This document shows positions 1 through 10,142 of a stretch of 12,638 nucleotides of DNA, piece after piece. Each line of letters starts with the position of its first letter. The stretch's first letter is position 1. Position numbers and translations under genes: made by a program. The DNA comes from UBA2239 sp050177075. GTDB lineage: Bacteria; Pseudomonadota; Gammaproteobacteria; Burkholderiales; UBA9220. The notes under the pieces are model-generated. The model had not been told where the DNA came from. It did not search any database and saw only the letters and a program-made list of their open reading frames with translations. The DNA lies in assembly GCA_050177075.1 (NCBI GenBank), contig JBFXHL010000074.1, positions 1 through 12,638 on the forward strand, given 5' to 3'.

Positions 1-6
1 TATAAT
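1..6 (+). promoter_or_regulatory. Candidate -10 box for prfC
   Basis: The window opens with a perfect TATAAT hexamer 25 bases before the GTG start of prfC. A sigma-70 promoter here would start transcription near position 12-13 and give a short leader of about 20 bases. The -35 element would lie outside the window, so only half of the promoter can be judged. Confidence 0.45.
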
Positions 7-31
7 TCGCCCTTTTTCCCGCTTCGCTCCC

Positions 32-1606
<1,575 letters not shown>

Positions 1607-1608
1607 AA

Positions 1609-1631
1609 AAGGCGGCCGCAAGGGCCGCCTT
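1609..1631. terminator. Bidirectional terminator between prfC and glnB
   Basis: A perfect 9-bp inverted repeat (AAGGCGGCC / GGCCGCCTT) encloses a five-base loop, starting three bases after the prfC stop and ending 18 bases beyond the glnB stop. Read on the minus strand the stem is followed by TTTTCTATT, a fair U-tract, so it suits the sucC-glnB run best. On the plus strand the tail is CCTTGTTCC, which is weaker. It probably serves both convergent genes. Confidence 0.8.
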
Positions 1632-1649
1632 GTTCCTGGCGTGGAACGC

Positions 1650-1988
1650 TCAGATCGCCGCGTCGTCGGTGTCGCCGGTGCGGATGCGGACCACCTTCTC
1701 CACGTCGGTGACGAAAATCTTGCCGTCGCCGATCTTGCCCGTGCGGGCGGCCTTGATGATGGCGTCCAGGGCGGCGTCCACCGTGCCGTCGCTCACCACC
1801 AGCTCGATCTTCACCTTGGGCAGAAAGTCCACCACGTACTCGGCGCCGCGGTACAGCTCGGTGTGGCCCTTCTGGCGGCCGAAACCCTTCACCTCGGTGA
1901 CGGTCATGCCGGTCACGCCGATCTCCGACAGGGCCTCGCGCACCTCGTCCAGTTTGAACGGTTTGATGATGGCTTCGATTTTTTTCAT
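1650..1988 (-). CDS. glnB: Nitrogen regulatory protein P-II
   Basis: A 112-residue P-II signal protein, a trimer that senses ATP/ADP and 2-oxoglutarate and reports nitrogen status to targets such as the glutamine synthetase adenylyltransferase and NtrB. The T-loop carries the uridylylation tyrosine at residue 51 (YRGAEYVVDF), and the second signature TGKIGDGKIFV is present near residues 83-93. The opening MKKIEAIIKPFKLDEV and the ending RIRTGDTDDAAI resemble GlnB more than GlnK, and no amtB lies beside it in the window. I chose ATG at 1988 because AGGAG sits five bases upstream; a GTG two codons earlier overlaps that ribosome site and would give a non-standard N-terminus. It is the last gene of the minus-strand run, 28 bases after nadE, and ends at a hairpin terminator. 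P-II/NadE interaction has been reported in Azospirillum, so the pairing is probably functional. Confidence 0.96.
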   Translation of the reverse strand: MKKIEAIIKPFKLDEVREALSEIGVTGMTVTEVKGFGRQKGHTELYRGAEYVVDFLPKVKIELVVSDGTVDAALDAIIKAARTGKIGDGKIFVTDVEKVVRIRTGDTDDAAI

Positions 1989-1993
1989 CTTCA

Positions 1994-1998
1994 CTCCT
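1994..1998 (-). promoter_or_regulatory. glnB ribosome binding site
   Basis: AGGAG on the minus strand, five bases before ATG at 1988. It decides the glnB start, because the alternative GTG at 1994 overlaps the site itself. Confidence 0.75.
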
Positions 1999-2016
1999 GA
2001 GGGGTAGTTTTTACAA

Positions 2017-3627
2017 TTATTGCAGCCACGGCCGGTATTTGGAAGTGATCGGATAACGGCGGTCCTTGCCGAAGCCCCGGTGGGTCACCCGCACGCCCAC
2101 GGGGGACTGGCGGCGCTTGTATTCATTGAGGTCGATGAGGCGCACCACGCGGCGCACGTCCGCCTCGGCGAAGCCCAGGGCGACGATCTCCTCGGGGCAC
2201 TGGTCGTATTCGACGTAGGCTTCCATGATGGCGTCGAGGACCTCGTAAGGGGGCAAGGAATCCTGGTCGGTCTGGTTGGCGCGCAGCTCGGCGGAGGGCG
2301 CGCGGGTGATAATGCGCTCGGGGATAACCCGGCCAAGGCCGTTGCGGTAATGGGCCAGGCGATAGACCAGGGTCTTCGGCACGTCCTTCAGCACCGCGAA
2401 GCCTCCCGCCATGTCGCCATAAAGGGTGGAATAGCCCACCGCCATCTCGCTCTTGTTGCCCGTGGTCAGGACGATGGAGCCGTACTTGTTGGACAGGGCC
2501 ATCAGCAGGGTGCCGCGGATGCGGGCCTGGAGGTTCTCCTCGGTGGTATCGAAGGGCAGGTCCTTGAACTCGTCCGCCAGGGTGTTGAGGAAAGCGTCGA
2601 ACACCGGCTTGATGGGCATCTCGCTGTAGCGCACCCCCACGTTGCGGGCCATTTCCTCCGCGTCCTGGAGGCTCATGTCGGCGGTGAACTGGGACGGCAT
2701 CATTACCGCCTGCACCCGCTCGGCGCCGAGGGCGTCCACCGCCACCGCCAGGGTGAGGGCCGAGTCGATGCCGCCGGAGAGGCCCAGCACCGCGCCGGGA
2801 AAGCCGTTCTTGTCGATGTAGTCCTTCACCCCCAGGCGCAGGGCACTGTACACCGCCGCCTCGATGGACGGCTCGGGGACGATTTCCCCCGCCTGCGGGG
2901 CGGCACCGTCCAGCTCGACGATGCGCAGCGCCTCCTCGAAGGCGGGCAACTGGTGCATCAGGCGCCCCTCGCCGTCCATGACGAAGGAAGCGCCGTCGAA
3001 CACCAGTTCGTCCTGCCCCCCCACCAGGTTGACGTAGAGCACCGGCATGCCGGCGCACTCGCTGACCCGGTCGCGGATCACCTCGTAGCGGGAATGCTGC
3101 TTCAGCATGTGATAGGGGGAGGCATTCAGCACCAGCAGCGCCTCCGCCCCGGCCTCCCGGGCGAGGGTGGCCGCCCCCTCCTCCCAGATGTCGGCGCAGA
3201 TATTGATGCCGAACTTGACCCCGTCCACCTCGAAGACGCAGGCCTGCGAGCCGGGAACGAAGTAGCGCACCTCGTCGAACACCGAATGGTTGGGCAGGCG
3301 GTGCTTGTGATAGGTGGCGACGATCTTGCCCTCGTGCAGCACCGAGGCGGCGTTGAAGCGTTCGTCCCCCACCTGGTGGGGATGGCCCACCACCAGATAG
3401 ACGCCTTGTACCTCCTGCGCCATTTCCCGCAGGGTCGCTTCGCAGGCATGGAAAAAACCGCCCCGCAGGAGCAAATCCTCCGGCGGGTAGCCGGTGAGAG
3501 ACAGTTCCGGCGTCACCACGATGCGCGCGCCCTCGGCACGGGCACGGCGGGCGGCGTCCAGCAGCTTGGCGGCATTGCCCTCCAGGTCGCCGACGGTGCA
3601 GTTGATCTGGGCGAGAGCGATTTTCAT
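2017..3627 (-). CDS. nadE: Glutamine-dependent NAD+ synthetase
   Basis: A two-domain enzyme of 536 residues that makes NAD+ from deamido-NAD+ with ATP, using ammonia released from glutamine; the last step of NAD biosynthesis, cytosolic. The N-terminal nitrilase-like glutaminase domain shows its catalytic triad: Glu41 in TPELSLTGYPPEDLL, Lys108 in YHKHRLPNHSVFDE and Cys144 in INICADIWE. The C-terminal synthetase domain begins near residue 255 and has the pyrophosphate-binding loop SGGIDSA at 284-290. The length fits the shorter bacterial glutamine-dependent class. ATG at 3627 gives the standard MKIALAQIN start. No Shine-Dalgarno sequence is visible, and the original stop of the upstream restriction gene ends one base before this ATG, which suggests translational coupling. 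glnB follows after 28 bases, a pairing I recall from other betaproteobacteria and one that fits control of NadE by P-II. Confidence 0.97.
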   Translation of the reverse strand: MKIALAQINCTVGDLEGNAAKLLDAARRARAEGARIVVTPELSLTGYPPEDLLLRGGFFHACEATLREMAQEVQGVYLVVGHPHQVGDERFNAASVLHEGKIVATYHKHRLPNHSVFDEVRYFVPGSQACVFEVDGVKFGINICADIWEEGAATLAREAGAEALLVLNASPYHMLKQHSRYEVIRDRVSECAGMPVLYVNLVGGQDELVFDGASFVMDGEGRLMHQLPAFEEALRIVELDGAAPQAGEIVPEPSIEAAVYSALRLGVKDYIDKNGFPGAVLGLSGGIDSALTLAVAVDALGAERVQAVMMPSQFTADMSLQDAEEMARNVGVRYSEMPIKPVFDAFLNTLADEFKDLPFDTTEENLQARIRGTLLMALSNKYGSIVLTTGNKSEMAVGYSTLYGDMAGGFAVLKDVPKTLVYRLAHYRNGLGRVIPERIITRAPSAELRANQTDQDSLPPYEVLDAIMEAYVEYDQCPEEIVALGFAEADVRRVVRLIDLNEYKRRQSPVGVRVTHRGFGKDRRYPITSKYRPWLQ

Positions 3628-3628
3628 A

Positions 3629-4587
3629 TCATTCGTCAGAAGGGCGGGCGTAGGGCCCCAAAAAACGGGTGCCGTTAAAATGGATCAGATGGGACGGCGC
3701 ATCAGCCACCCACACCTCGGTTTCCCAAGCAATCTCTGGCACGTAACGGGCCATCAGGGAACGGTTCGGGAAAGCGGTAAGTATACCAAGCCCGACTTTG
3801 ACTTGGCAAACAACCGCGCCAGTTCATCATGGCGCTTGCCGTCGACCGGGCCGTGGCTGGTAACGGCCTCTACCAGAAGCAGCCATTTCCGTTCTGGAAA
3901 ATACAGCACCACATCGGGCATCTTGCCATGAGCATCGACTTGCACCCCCTGCTTAGCCAGCAGCGCCTCATCGAAATACCCCCATTTATCGCCGGTATCT
4001 CCCGCGTAAATCAGCTGGCCGCCGGGAACGAAGCGCGGGGCGAACTCGTCGATGATCGCCCGGATCAACTCGCTGTGCTTGCCGGCGCTCAGCCGCATTT
4101 CCTTGCCGGAAGCCAGGCAGACGGGAACCCGGTTCATGTCCCGCTCCCGCGCGTAGCGCGCGGACAAGGTCTGGCGTTGGGCAAGATAAGCCGCCAGATT
4201 CACCTTCCATCGACGGCTGCCGAAAGAACGCAGCACCGACAACAGCAACGGTTCGATCTGGTAAACAGCCTTCGGGCTATTCACCGGGCGAGATGGATTA
4301 TCTGGATTGTAGAGTGCGATACCTGCATCCACGAACTGGTGCATTGTCTGGCGGCGCACGGTTTCCCGGGTATTGGGCGCGTAATCCTTGCCGTAGTGTT
4401 CCCGCGCCCAGTCCATGATCGGCGTGATGCCCAGCAACGGATTTTCCGCGCTGGACCATTTTTTCCCGGGAGTCAGATTCAGCAACGCCAGCAGGCAGAG
4501 AGCAGAACGCTCGTTTTGCTGGGCCTGGGGCATGTCCAGGGCTGCGAGGATGACGCGTGCATCGGCGATTTTTTTCTCCGCGCTCAT
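3629..4587 (-). pseudogene. Frameshifted BsuBI/PstI-type restriction endonuclease
   Basis: Type II restriction endonuclease of the BsuBI/PstI family (those founders cut CTGCAG), broken near its 3' end. As it stands, translation from ATG 4587 gives 277 residues ending at a TGA at 3754-3756. The N-terminal part carries a likely DNA-reading region. The catalytic part is recognisable: YAGDTGDKWGYFDEALL (194-210), then HGKMPDVVLYF with Asp225 and LLLVEAVTSHGPVDGKRH with Glu240, taken as the nuclease motif. After Tyr269 the frame shifts. Adding one base between 3781 and 3780 restores TAFPNRSLMARYVPEIAWE and WVADAPSHLIHFNGTRF, the family's usual C-terminus, to a TGA at 3629-3631. The repaired protein would have 319 residues, close to BsuBI and PstI (about 316-326). 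The start overlaps the methyltransferase stop as ATGA. The break site is not a homopolymer. It may be a true inactivation or a sequence error; activity of the truncated form is doubtful but not excluded. Confidence 0.9.
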
Positions 4588-6050
4588 GCTAGGCTTTCCA
4601 ACTTCTCGTCGACCTGCTGCTGCGTCAAGGTGCCCTGCCCGGCACTCCAGCGGCCCAGCTCCATGAGCGTTTCCCGGGCCGGGTATTTCATCCGCCGCAA
4701 ATCCGTCGCGTTCACCTGGGTATGGCCGCTGAAACGGCGGAAAAAAATATCCACGGCGGAGGTATTGAGATATATCGCCAGTCCCCTGGCCAACTCTTCC
4801 GGCAGGCCACTTTTGCCCGAATGAAAGACGTTCAGATGGTTCTCGAACCCCAGCCAAGCACTACCGAATACTGAAGGGGAAACCACGCTGGCCACAATGC
4901 GGCGCGATTCCTCCTTGGAAGACAGGCGCCGCACGACGGTATAGAAACCATTGGGATAAAGCCATTTCTCCGTGGCCGGATTGAACGCTAGGGCGTTGGG
5001 TTTTTTCAGCCGCGACGCCGGCCATTCCACCTTGCCGCCGACGAAATGACCGGGATAGAGCAAGGGAACGGTCCCTTCCCCGGGCATGTCGCGCAAGTGC
5101 TCCTTCAAACGGAAATCGACCACCGGGCCGGTGGAAACCTCGACTCCCAATTCTTCGAGGATATACCCGAAAGCGGATGGAAAGTCCGTGGTGCCTATAG
5201 GCACATGAATCACCCGTTCCTCGTCACCGGGAAGCACTATGCCCTCGAAGGGTTGGTCGTGGGCGGCGTAATCGGCAAATCGGTCGTCGGTCGAGGTCGA
5301 AATGGTCACTGCGCCCTGAATTCCTCCTCGCTCCAGCAGTACGATCACGTTTTCCTGCAATACGTCGTCCTCCTTGAAGGCATTGGTTCGCGAAGCGAAA
5401 AGGTGGAGGTGCCGAATTGCCGCCCGTTCGAGAACGAACTTGCGGAAAGGACGGTAATATGGGCCATTGCAAAAGCTGCGGGGCAGAATAGCAACCACCT
5501 GCCCGCCCTCTTCCATCAGTGCCAGCGCTAACGCAACGAAAGCCGCATACAGATTGACCGCCTCAATGCCTACCTGCCGCAACAGCAGCCGATGACGGGA
5601 ATGGCCGGAAATTTTTTTGTAAGGGGGATTGAGAATGGCGTGGGTATAGCGGTGGCCGGCAGAAAATTGCAGCGCGTTGACCCCGTACTCGATGAAGTCC
5701 TCACCAACCAAGTGGGACGTCACGCCCAAGCGATCACCGTAATCTGCCAACACCTGCGCCAGTAGAGGGGAAAGGGCGTCGTCAATTTCGCAGGCGGTCA
5801 CATCCACGCTCTTGAAACCGAATCCACCCTCGGCCCATCGATCCAAGAAGGCGCCGGTCAGTGACCCCACGCCGGCGCCGGCGTCTAGAAGGGAAGCGTT
5901 TTCCCGGCCGTCGGCGGTGAAAAGCGAGGCCATGAAGCGTGCCACGGCCGCCGGCGTCAAGAACTGACCCAAGGCGGACTTGTGGGTGCGGCTGGTACGC
6001 CGGCCGATGTCCCTGCGGATTTGGTCGACCTGCTCTAGCATTCCCAACAT
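4584..6050 (-). CDS. N6-adenine DNA methyltransferase, BsuBI/PstI-type system
   Basis: Adenine-specific DNA methyltransferase of 488 residues (M.PstI is about 507), the protective partner of the adjacent restriction gene. The order of motifs is that of the gamma class: motif X GQFLTP (28-33), the AdoMet-binding motif I LLDAGAGVGSLTGAF (54-68), acidic CEID (87-90) and the catalytic motif IV NPPY (141-144). The C-terminal part (about 290-488) would hold the target-recognition region. From the family, the expected target is CTGCAG; this is inference, not read from the sequence. ATG at 6050 is supported by GGAGG seven bases upstream. It begins 30 bases after the sucD stop with no terminator between them, and its own stop overlaps the start of the restriction gene by four bases. 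GC content is lower than the flanks, which suggests acquisition by transfer. No defect was seen, so it may still methylate the genome. Confidence 0.93.
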   Translation of the reverse strand: MLGMLEQVDQIRRDIGRRTSRTHKSALGQFLTPAAVARFMASLFTADGRENASLLDAGAGVGSLTGAFLDRWAEGGFGFKSVDVTACEIDDALSPLLAQVLADYGDRLGVTSHLVGEDFIEYGVNALQFSAGHRYTHAILNPPYKKISGHSRHRLLLRQVGIEAVNLYAAFVALALALMEEGGQVVAILPRSFCNGPYYRPFRKFVLERAAIRHLHLFASRTNAFKEDDVLQENVIVLLERGGIQGAVTISTSTDDRFADYAAHDQPFEGIVLPGDEERVIHVPIGTTDFPSAFGYILEELGVEVSTGPVVDFRLKEHLRDMPGEGTVPLLYPGHFVGGKVEWPASRLKKPNALAFNPATEKWLYPNGFYTVVRRLSSKEESRRIVASVVSPSVFGSAWLGFENHLNVFHSGKSGLPEELARGLAIYLNTSAVDIFFRRFSGHTQVNATDLRRMKYPARETLMELGRWSAGQGTLTQQQVDEKLESLA

Positions 6051-6057
6051 TCTCTTC

Positions 6058-6062
6058 CCTCC
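6058..6062 (-). promoter_or_regulatory. Ribosome binding site of the methyltransferase
   Basis: GGAGG on the minus strand, seven bases before ATG 6050, inside the 30-base gap after sucD. It supports 6050 rather than the second Met (codon 4) as the start, and shows that the methyltransferase can be translated independently of sucD. Confidence 0.7.
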
Positions 6063-6080
6063 GTCCGCCGTGGGAGCCGT

Positions 6081-6959
6081 TTATCGCTTCCGGGACATCG
6101 CCTCCGCCACCGCCTCGCCCAGCCCGGCGGGGGACTTGGCCACCACCACCCCGGCGGCTTCCAGGGCGGCGATCTTCTCCGCCGCCGTGCCCTTGCCCCC
6201 GGCGATGATGGCGCCGGCGTGGCCCATGCGCTTGCCCTTGGGTGCGGTCTGGCCGGCGATGTAGGCGGCCACGGGCTTGGTGACGTGGGATTTGATGTAT
6301 TCCGCCGCCGCTTCCTCGCGGCTGCCGCCGATCTCGCCCACCATGATGATGGCTTCGGTTTCCGGGTCGGCCTGGAACATCTCCAGGCAGTCGATGAAAT
6401 CCAGCCCCTTGATGGGGTCGCCGCCGATGCCCACGCACGTCGACTGGCCCAGGCCCAGCTTGGTGGTCTGGTACACGGCTTCGTAGGTCAGGGTGCCGGA
6501 GCGGGAGACGATGCCCACCTTGCCCTTCTTGTGGATGAAGCCGGGCATGATGCCGATCTTGCACTCGTCGGGGGTGATGACGCCGGGGCAGTTGGGGCCG
6601 ATGAGCTTGGCGCCGTTGGCCTTGAGGGCCGCCTTGACGTTGAGCATGTCCAGGACGGGAATGCCCTCGGTGATGCAGACGATGATCTCGATGCCCGCGT
6701 CCGCCGCTTCCATGATGGAATCCGCGGCGTAGCCGGGGGGCACGTAGATGACGCTGGCGTTGGCGCCGGTTTCCTTCACCGCGTCGCGCACGGTGTTGAA
6801 CACCGGCAGATTCAGGTGGGTCTGGCCGCCCTTGCCGGGGGTGACGCCGCCCACCATCCGGGTGCCGTAGGCCAGGGCCTGCTCGGAATGGAAAGTGCCC
6901 TGCTTGCCGGTGAACCCCTGGCACAGGACCTTGGTGTTCTTGTTGATCAGAATGCTCAT
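6081..6959 (-). CDS. sucD: Succinyl-CoA synthetase (ADP-forming), alpha subunit
   Basis: The 292-residue alpha subunit of the TCA-cycle enzyme that interconverts succinyl-CoA and succinate with nucleotide phosphorylation; it binds CoA and carries the phosphorylated histidine. CoA-binding signature GFTGKQGTFHSEQA lies at 15-28, the GPNCPG loop at 121-126, and the active-site histidine is His247 in KRMGHAGAIIAGGKGTA (243-259). Length matches the family (E. coli 289). The start is ATG at 6959, which overlaps the sucC stop as ATGA, so the two subunits are translationally coupled. The downstream 30 bases contain no terminator, so transcription probably continues into the methyltransferase gene. 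Confidence 0.97.
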   Translation of the reverse strand: MSILINKNTKVLCQGFTGKQGTFHSEQALAYGTRMVGGVTPGKGGQTHLNLPVFNTVRDAVKETGANASVIYVPPGYAADSIMEAADAGIEIIVCITEGIPVLDMLNVKAALKANGAKLIGPNCPGVITPDECKIGIMPGFIHKKGKVGIVSRSGTLTYEAVYQTTKLGLGQSTCVGIGGDPIKGLDFIDCLEMFQADPETEAIIMVGEIGGSREEAAAEYIKSHVTKPVAAYIAGQTAPKGKRMGHAGAIIAGGKGTAAEKIAALEAAGVVVAKSPAGLGEAVAEAMSRKR

Positions 6960-8125
6960 GCAGCCTCCTTCACGGCAGCGACGGCGCGCTTGGCCGCATC
7001 GGTCAGATCGGCGGCGGAGATGACGCCCACGCCGGATTCGGCCAGCATCTTCTGCCCCTGTTCCACGTTGGTGCCCTCCAGGCGCACCACCACCGGCACT
7101 TTCACGCCCACTTCCTTCACCGCGGCGATGATACCCTCGGCGATGATGTCGCAGCGCATGATGCCGCCGAAGATGTTGACCAGGATGGCCTTCACGTTGG
7201 CGTCGGAGAGGATGATCTTGAACGCCTTGGCCACCGTCTCGGCGGTGGCGCCGCCGCCCACGTCGAGGAAGTTGGCCGGCTGGCCGCCGTGGAACTGGAT
7301 CAGGTCCATGGTGGCCATGGCGAGACCGGCGCCGTTCACCATGCAGCCGATGTTGCCGGACAGGGCGATGTAGTTGAGGTCCGCTTCCTTGGCCGCCACT
7401 TCCTTGGGGTCGATCTGGGTCGCGTCGTTGAGGGCGGCGAGGTTCTTGCGGCGGTAGAGGGCGTTGTCGTCCACCGCCATCTTGCAGTCCAGGGCGACGA
7501 TGCGGCCGTCGCTCAGAACGGCCAGGGGATTGATTTCCAGCAGGGAGAGGTCGTTCTCCGTGAACAGCTTGTACAGCCCCTTGGCCAGCTTGCCGAATTC
7601 GCCGATCTGGGCGCCTTCGAGGCCGAGGCCGAAGGCCAGGGCGCGGCACTGGAAGTCCTGGAGGCCCAGGAGGGGGTCGCAGAATTCCTTGAGAATCTTC
7701 TCCGGCGTGGCGGCGGCCACTTCCTCGATTTCCATGCCGCCGGCGCTGGAGGCCACCAGGGCCACCCGCTCGGACTCCCGGTCCACGGTGAGGGACAGGT
7801 AAAGCTCCCGGGCGATGGGCAGGGTTTCTTCCACCAGCACGGTGTTCACCCTCTGACCGTCGGGGGCGTTCTGGTAGGTCACCAAGGGCTTGCCCAGCAG
7901 GGCCTCGGCGGCGGCCTTGAGGTCGGCGGCGGATTTCACCAGTTTCACGCCGCCGGATTTGCCGCGGCCGCCGGCGTGGATCTGGGCCTTCACCACCCAG
8001 GCGCTGCCGCCCAGGGAGCCCGCGGCGCCTTCGGCCTGGACGACATCCGTCGCCGCCACGCCGCGGGGCGTGGGCACCCCGTAGGCTTGCAGCACTTGTT
8101 TGGCTTGATATTCGTGGAGATTCAT
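6956..8125 (-). CDS. sucC: Succinyl-CoA synthetase (ADP-forming), beta subunit
   Basis: The 389-residue beta subunit (E. coli 388), which provides the nucleotide-binding ATP-grasp domain and succinate specificity. Seen in order: the N-terminal MNLHEYQAKQVLQAYGVPTP, the ATP-grasp stretch VVKAQIHAGGRGKSGGV (44-60), EINPLAVLSDGRIVALDCK, the NIGCMVNGAGLAMATMDL block, FLDVGGGA and VNIFGGIMRCDI. ATG at 8125 gives the standard N-terminus; only a weak GAAAG-like ribosome site is visible upstream. It heads the minus-strand run sucC-sucD-M-R-nadE-glnB. The genes for 2-oxoglutarate dehydrogenase are not next to it in the window. The gene faces the archease gene divergently across 85 bases, where I could not identify a confident sucC promoter. 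Confidence 0.97.
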   Translation of the reverse strand: MNLHEYQAKQVLQAYGVPTPRGVAATDVVQAEGAAGSLGGSAWVVKAQIHAGGRGKSGGVKLVKSAADLKAAAEALLGKPLVTYQNAPDGQRVNTVLVEETLPIARELYLSLTVDRESERVALVASSAGGMEIEEVAAATPEKILKEFCDPLLGLQDFQCRALAFGLGLEGAQIGEFGKLAKGLYKLFTENDLSLLEINPLAVLSDGRIVALDCKMAVDDNALYRRKNLAALNDATQIDPKEVAAKEADLNYIALSGNIGCMVNGAGLAMATMDLIQFHGGQPANFLDVGGGATAETVAKAFKIILSDANVKAILVNIFGGIMRCDIIAEGIIAAVKEVGVKVPVVVRLEGTNVEQGQKMLAESGVGVISAADLTDAAKRAVAAVKEAA

Positions 8126-8198
8126 GGATGGTCTTTCGAAGTTTTTCTGTGCGTCGCAAAGGGTTAATTTTGAAGCAAAACACTTTCCCGCGCCAGTC

Positions 8199-8204
8199 TA
8201 TACT
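8199..8204 (+). promoter_or_regulatory. Candidate -10 box, possible leaderless start for archease
   Basis: TATACT matches the sigma-70 -10 consensus at five of six bases and lies six bases before the archease ATG at 8211. A transcript from it would begin at or within a base or two of the ATG, so the message would be leaderless; in agreement, no Shine-Dalgarno sequence is visible. No -35 box occurs at 16-18 bases spacing: the nearest, TTGAAG at 8170-8175, is 23 bases away. The rest of the 85-base divergent gap shows nothing else I can support. Confidence 0.4.
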
Positions 8205-8210
8205 CCAGCC

Positions 8211-8624
8211 ATGTCCCCCGCTTACGACTTTTTCGACCACGACGCGGACATCGGCATCGTCGGCCGCGGCACCACGCTGGAAGCCGCTTTCGAGGCGGCG
8301 GCCCAAGCCATGTTCTCCATCATGATCGACCCCGGCAAGCTGGGCCGCTCTTCCCACCTCGCTTTCGAGTTCGGGGAAAACGACGTGGAACTGGCCCTGG
8401 TCACCTGGCTCAACCGACTCCTGGCGGAGGCCCGCAGCCACAGCCTGATGCTGGGCGCTTTCAAACTTGTACGTAGCGGCGACCTGTGGCATGGCGAAGC
8501 CTGGGGAAGTCCCTGGAGCAAAGGAGCGGAAGGCGGGGTGGAGGTGAAAGGCGCCACCCTCACCATGCTCTCGGTGCGGGAATGCGATGGCGCGTGGGAA
8601 GCCCGCTGCGTCGTGGACGTGTGA
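8211..8624 (+). CDS. Archease, RtcB-activating protein
   Basis: A 137-residue protein of the archease family, small cytosolic proteins that help the RNA ligase RtcB become guanylylated and turn over. The N-terminal YDFFDHDADIGIVGRG with clustered Asp/His (residues 5-18) is the family signature, and the protein ends in CVVDV with the conserved penultimate Asp136; these acidic residues are known in the family to bind metal. The central part shows ELALVTWLNRLLAEA near 60-74, also typical. I chose ATG at 8211 because it gives the family length; an in-frame ATG at 8124 would overlap the divergent sucC start and add 29 residues with no family counterpart. Its stop lies 10 bases before the rtcB start, and the rtcB ribosome site overlaps the stop codon, so the two form an operon. 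Confidence 0.92.
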   Translation: MSPAYDFFDHDADIGIVGRGTTLEAAFEAAAQAMFSIMIDPGKLGRSSHLAFEFGENDVELALVTWLNRLLAEARSHSLMLGAFKLVRSGDLWHGEAWGSPWSKGAEGGVEVKGATLTMLSVRECDGAWEARCVVDV

Positions 8625-8627
8625 GGA
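8623..8627 (+). promoter_or_regulatory. rtcB ribosome binding site
   Basis: GAGGA, overlapping the archease TGA stop and seven bases before ATG 8635. It fixes the rtcB start and implies translational coupling; an upstream in-frame ATG at 8587 lies inside archease and has no such site. Confidence 0.7.
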
Positions 8628-8634
8628 AAACGAT

Positions 8635-10059
<1,425 letters not shown>

Positions 10060-10142
10060 CCCTGTTGTTGGCGGCGGGGGTTCTATGACACACTTGCCGC
10101 GACACACCCGAACATGCCCAACCATCACGGCGTCCTAGCTCC

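Noticed and set aside
2020..3678. A 552-residue open frame antisense to nadE, and similar long antisense frames over sucC, rtcB and the histidine kinase
   Set aside because: Composition (His/Gly/Ala/Val-rich) and phase are those of high-GC shadows of strongly supported genes; no recognisable domain or ribosome site.
3628..3753. A promoter-bearing intergenic region upstream of nadE
   Set aside because: The stretch is explained by the frameshifted 3' end of the restriction gene; no convincing -35/-10 pair was seen in it.
3754..4857. Reading the restriction gene as a 367-residue protein starting at 4857
   Set aside because: The first 90 residues lie inside the methyltransferase gene in another frame and resemble nothing; ATG 4587, overlapping the methyltransferase stop as ATGA, gives the family N-terminus and length.
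6081..8492. An 803-residue open frame running through sucC into sucD
   Set aside because: Its N-terminal 510 residues are the Arg/Gly/Pro-rich shadow of sucC in another frame; only the part from 6959 down is the real SucD.
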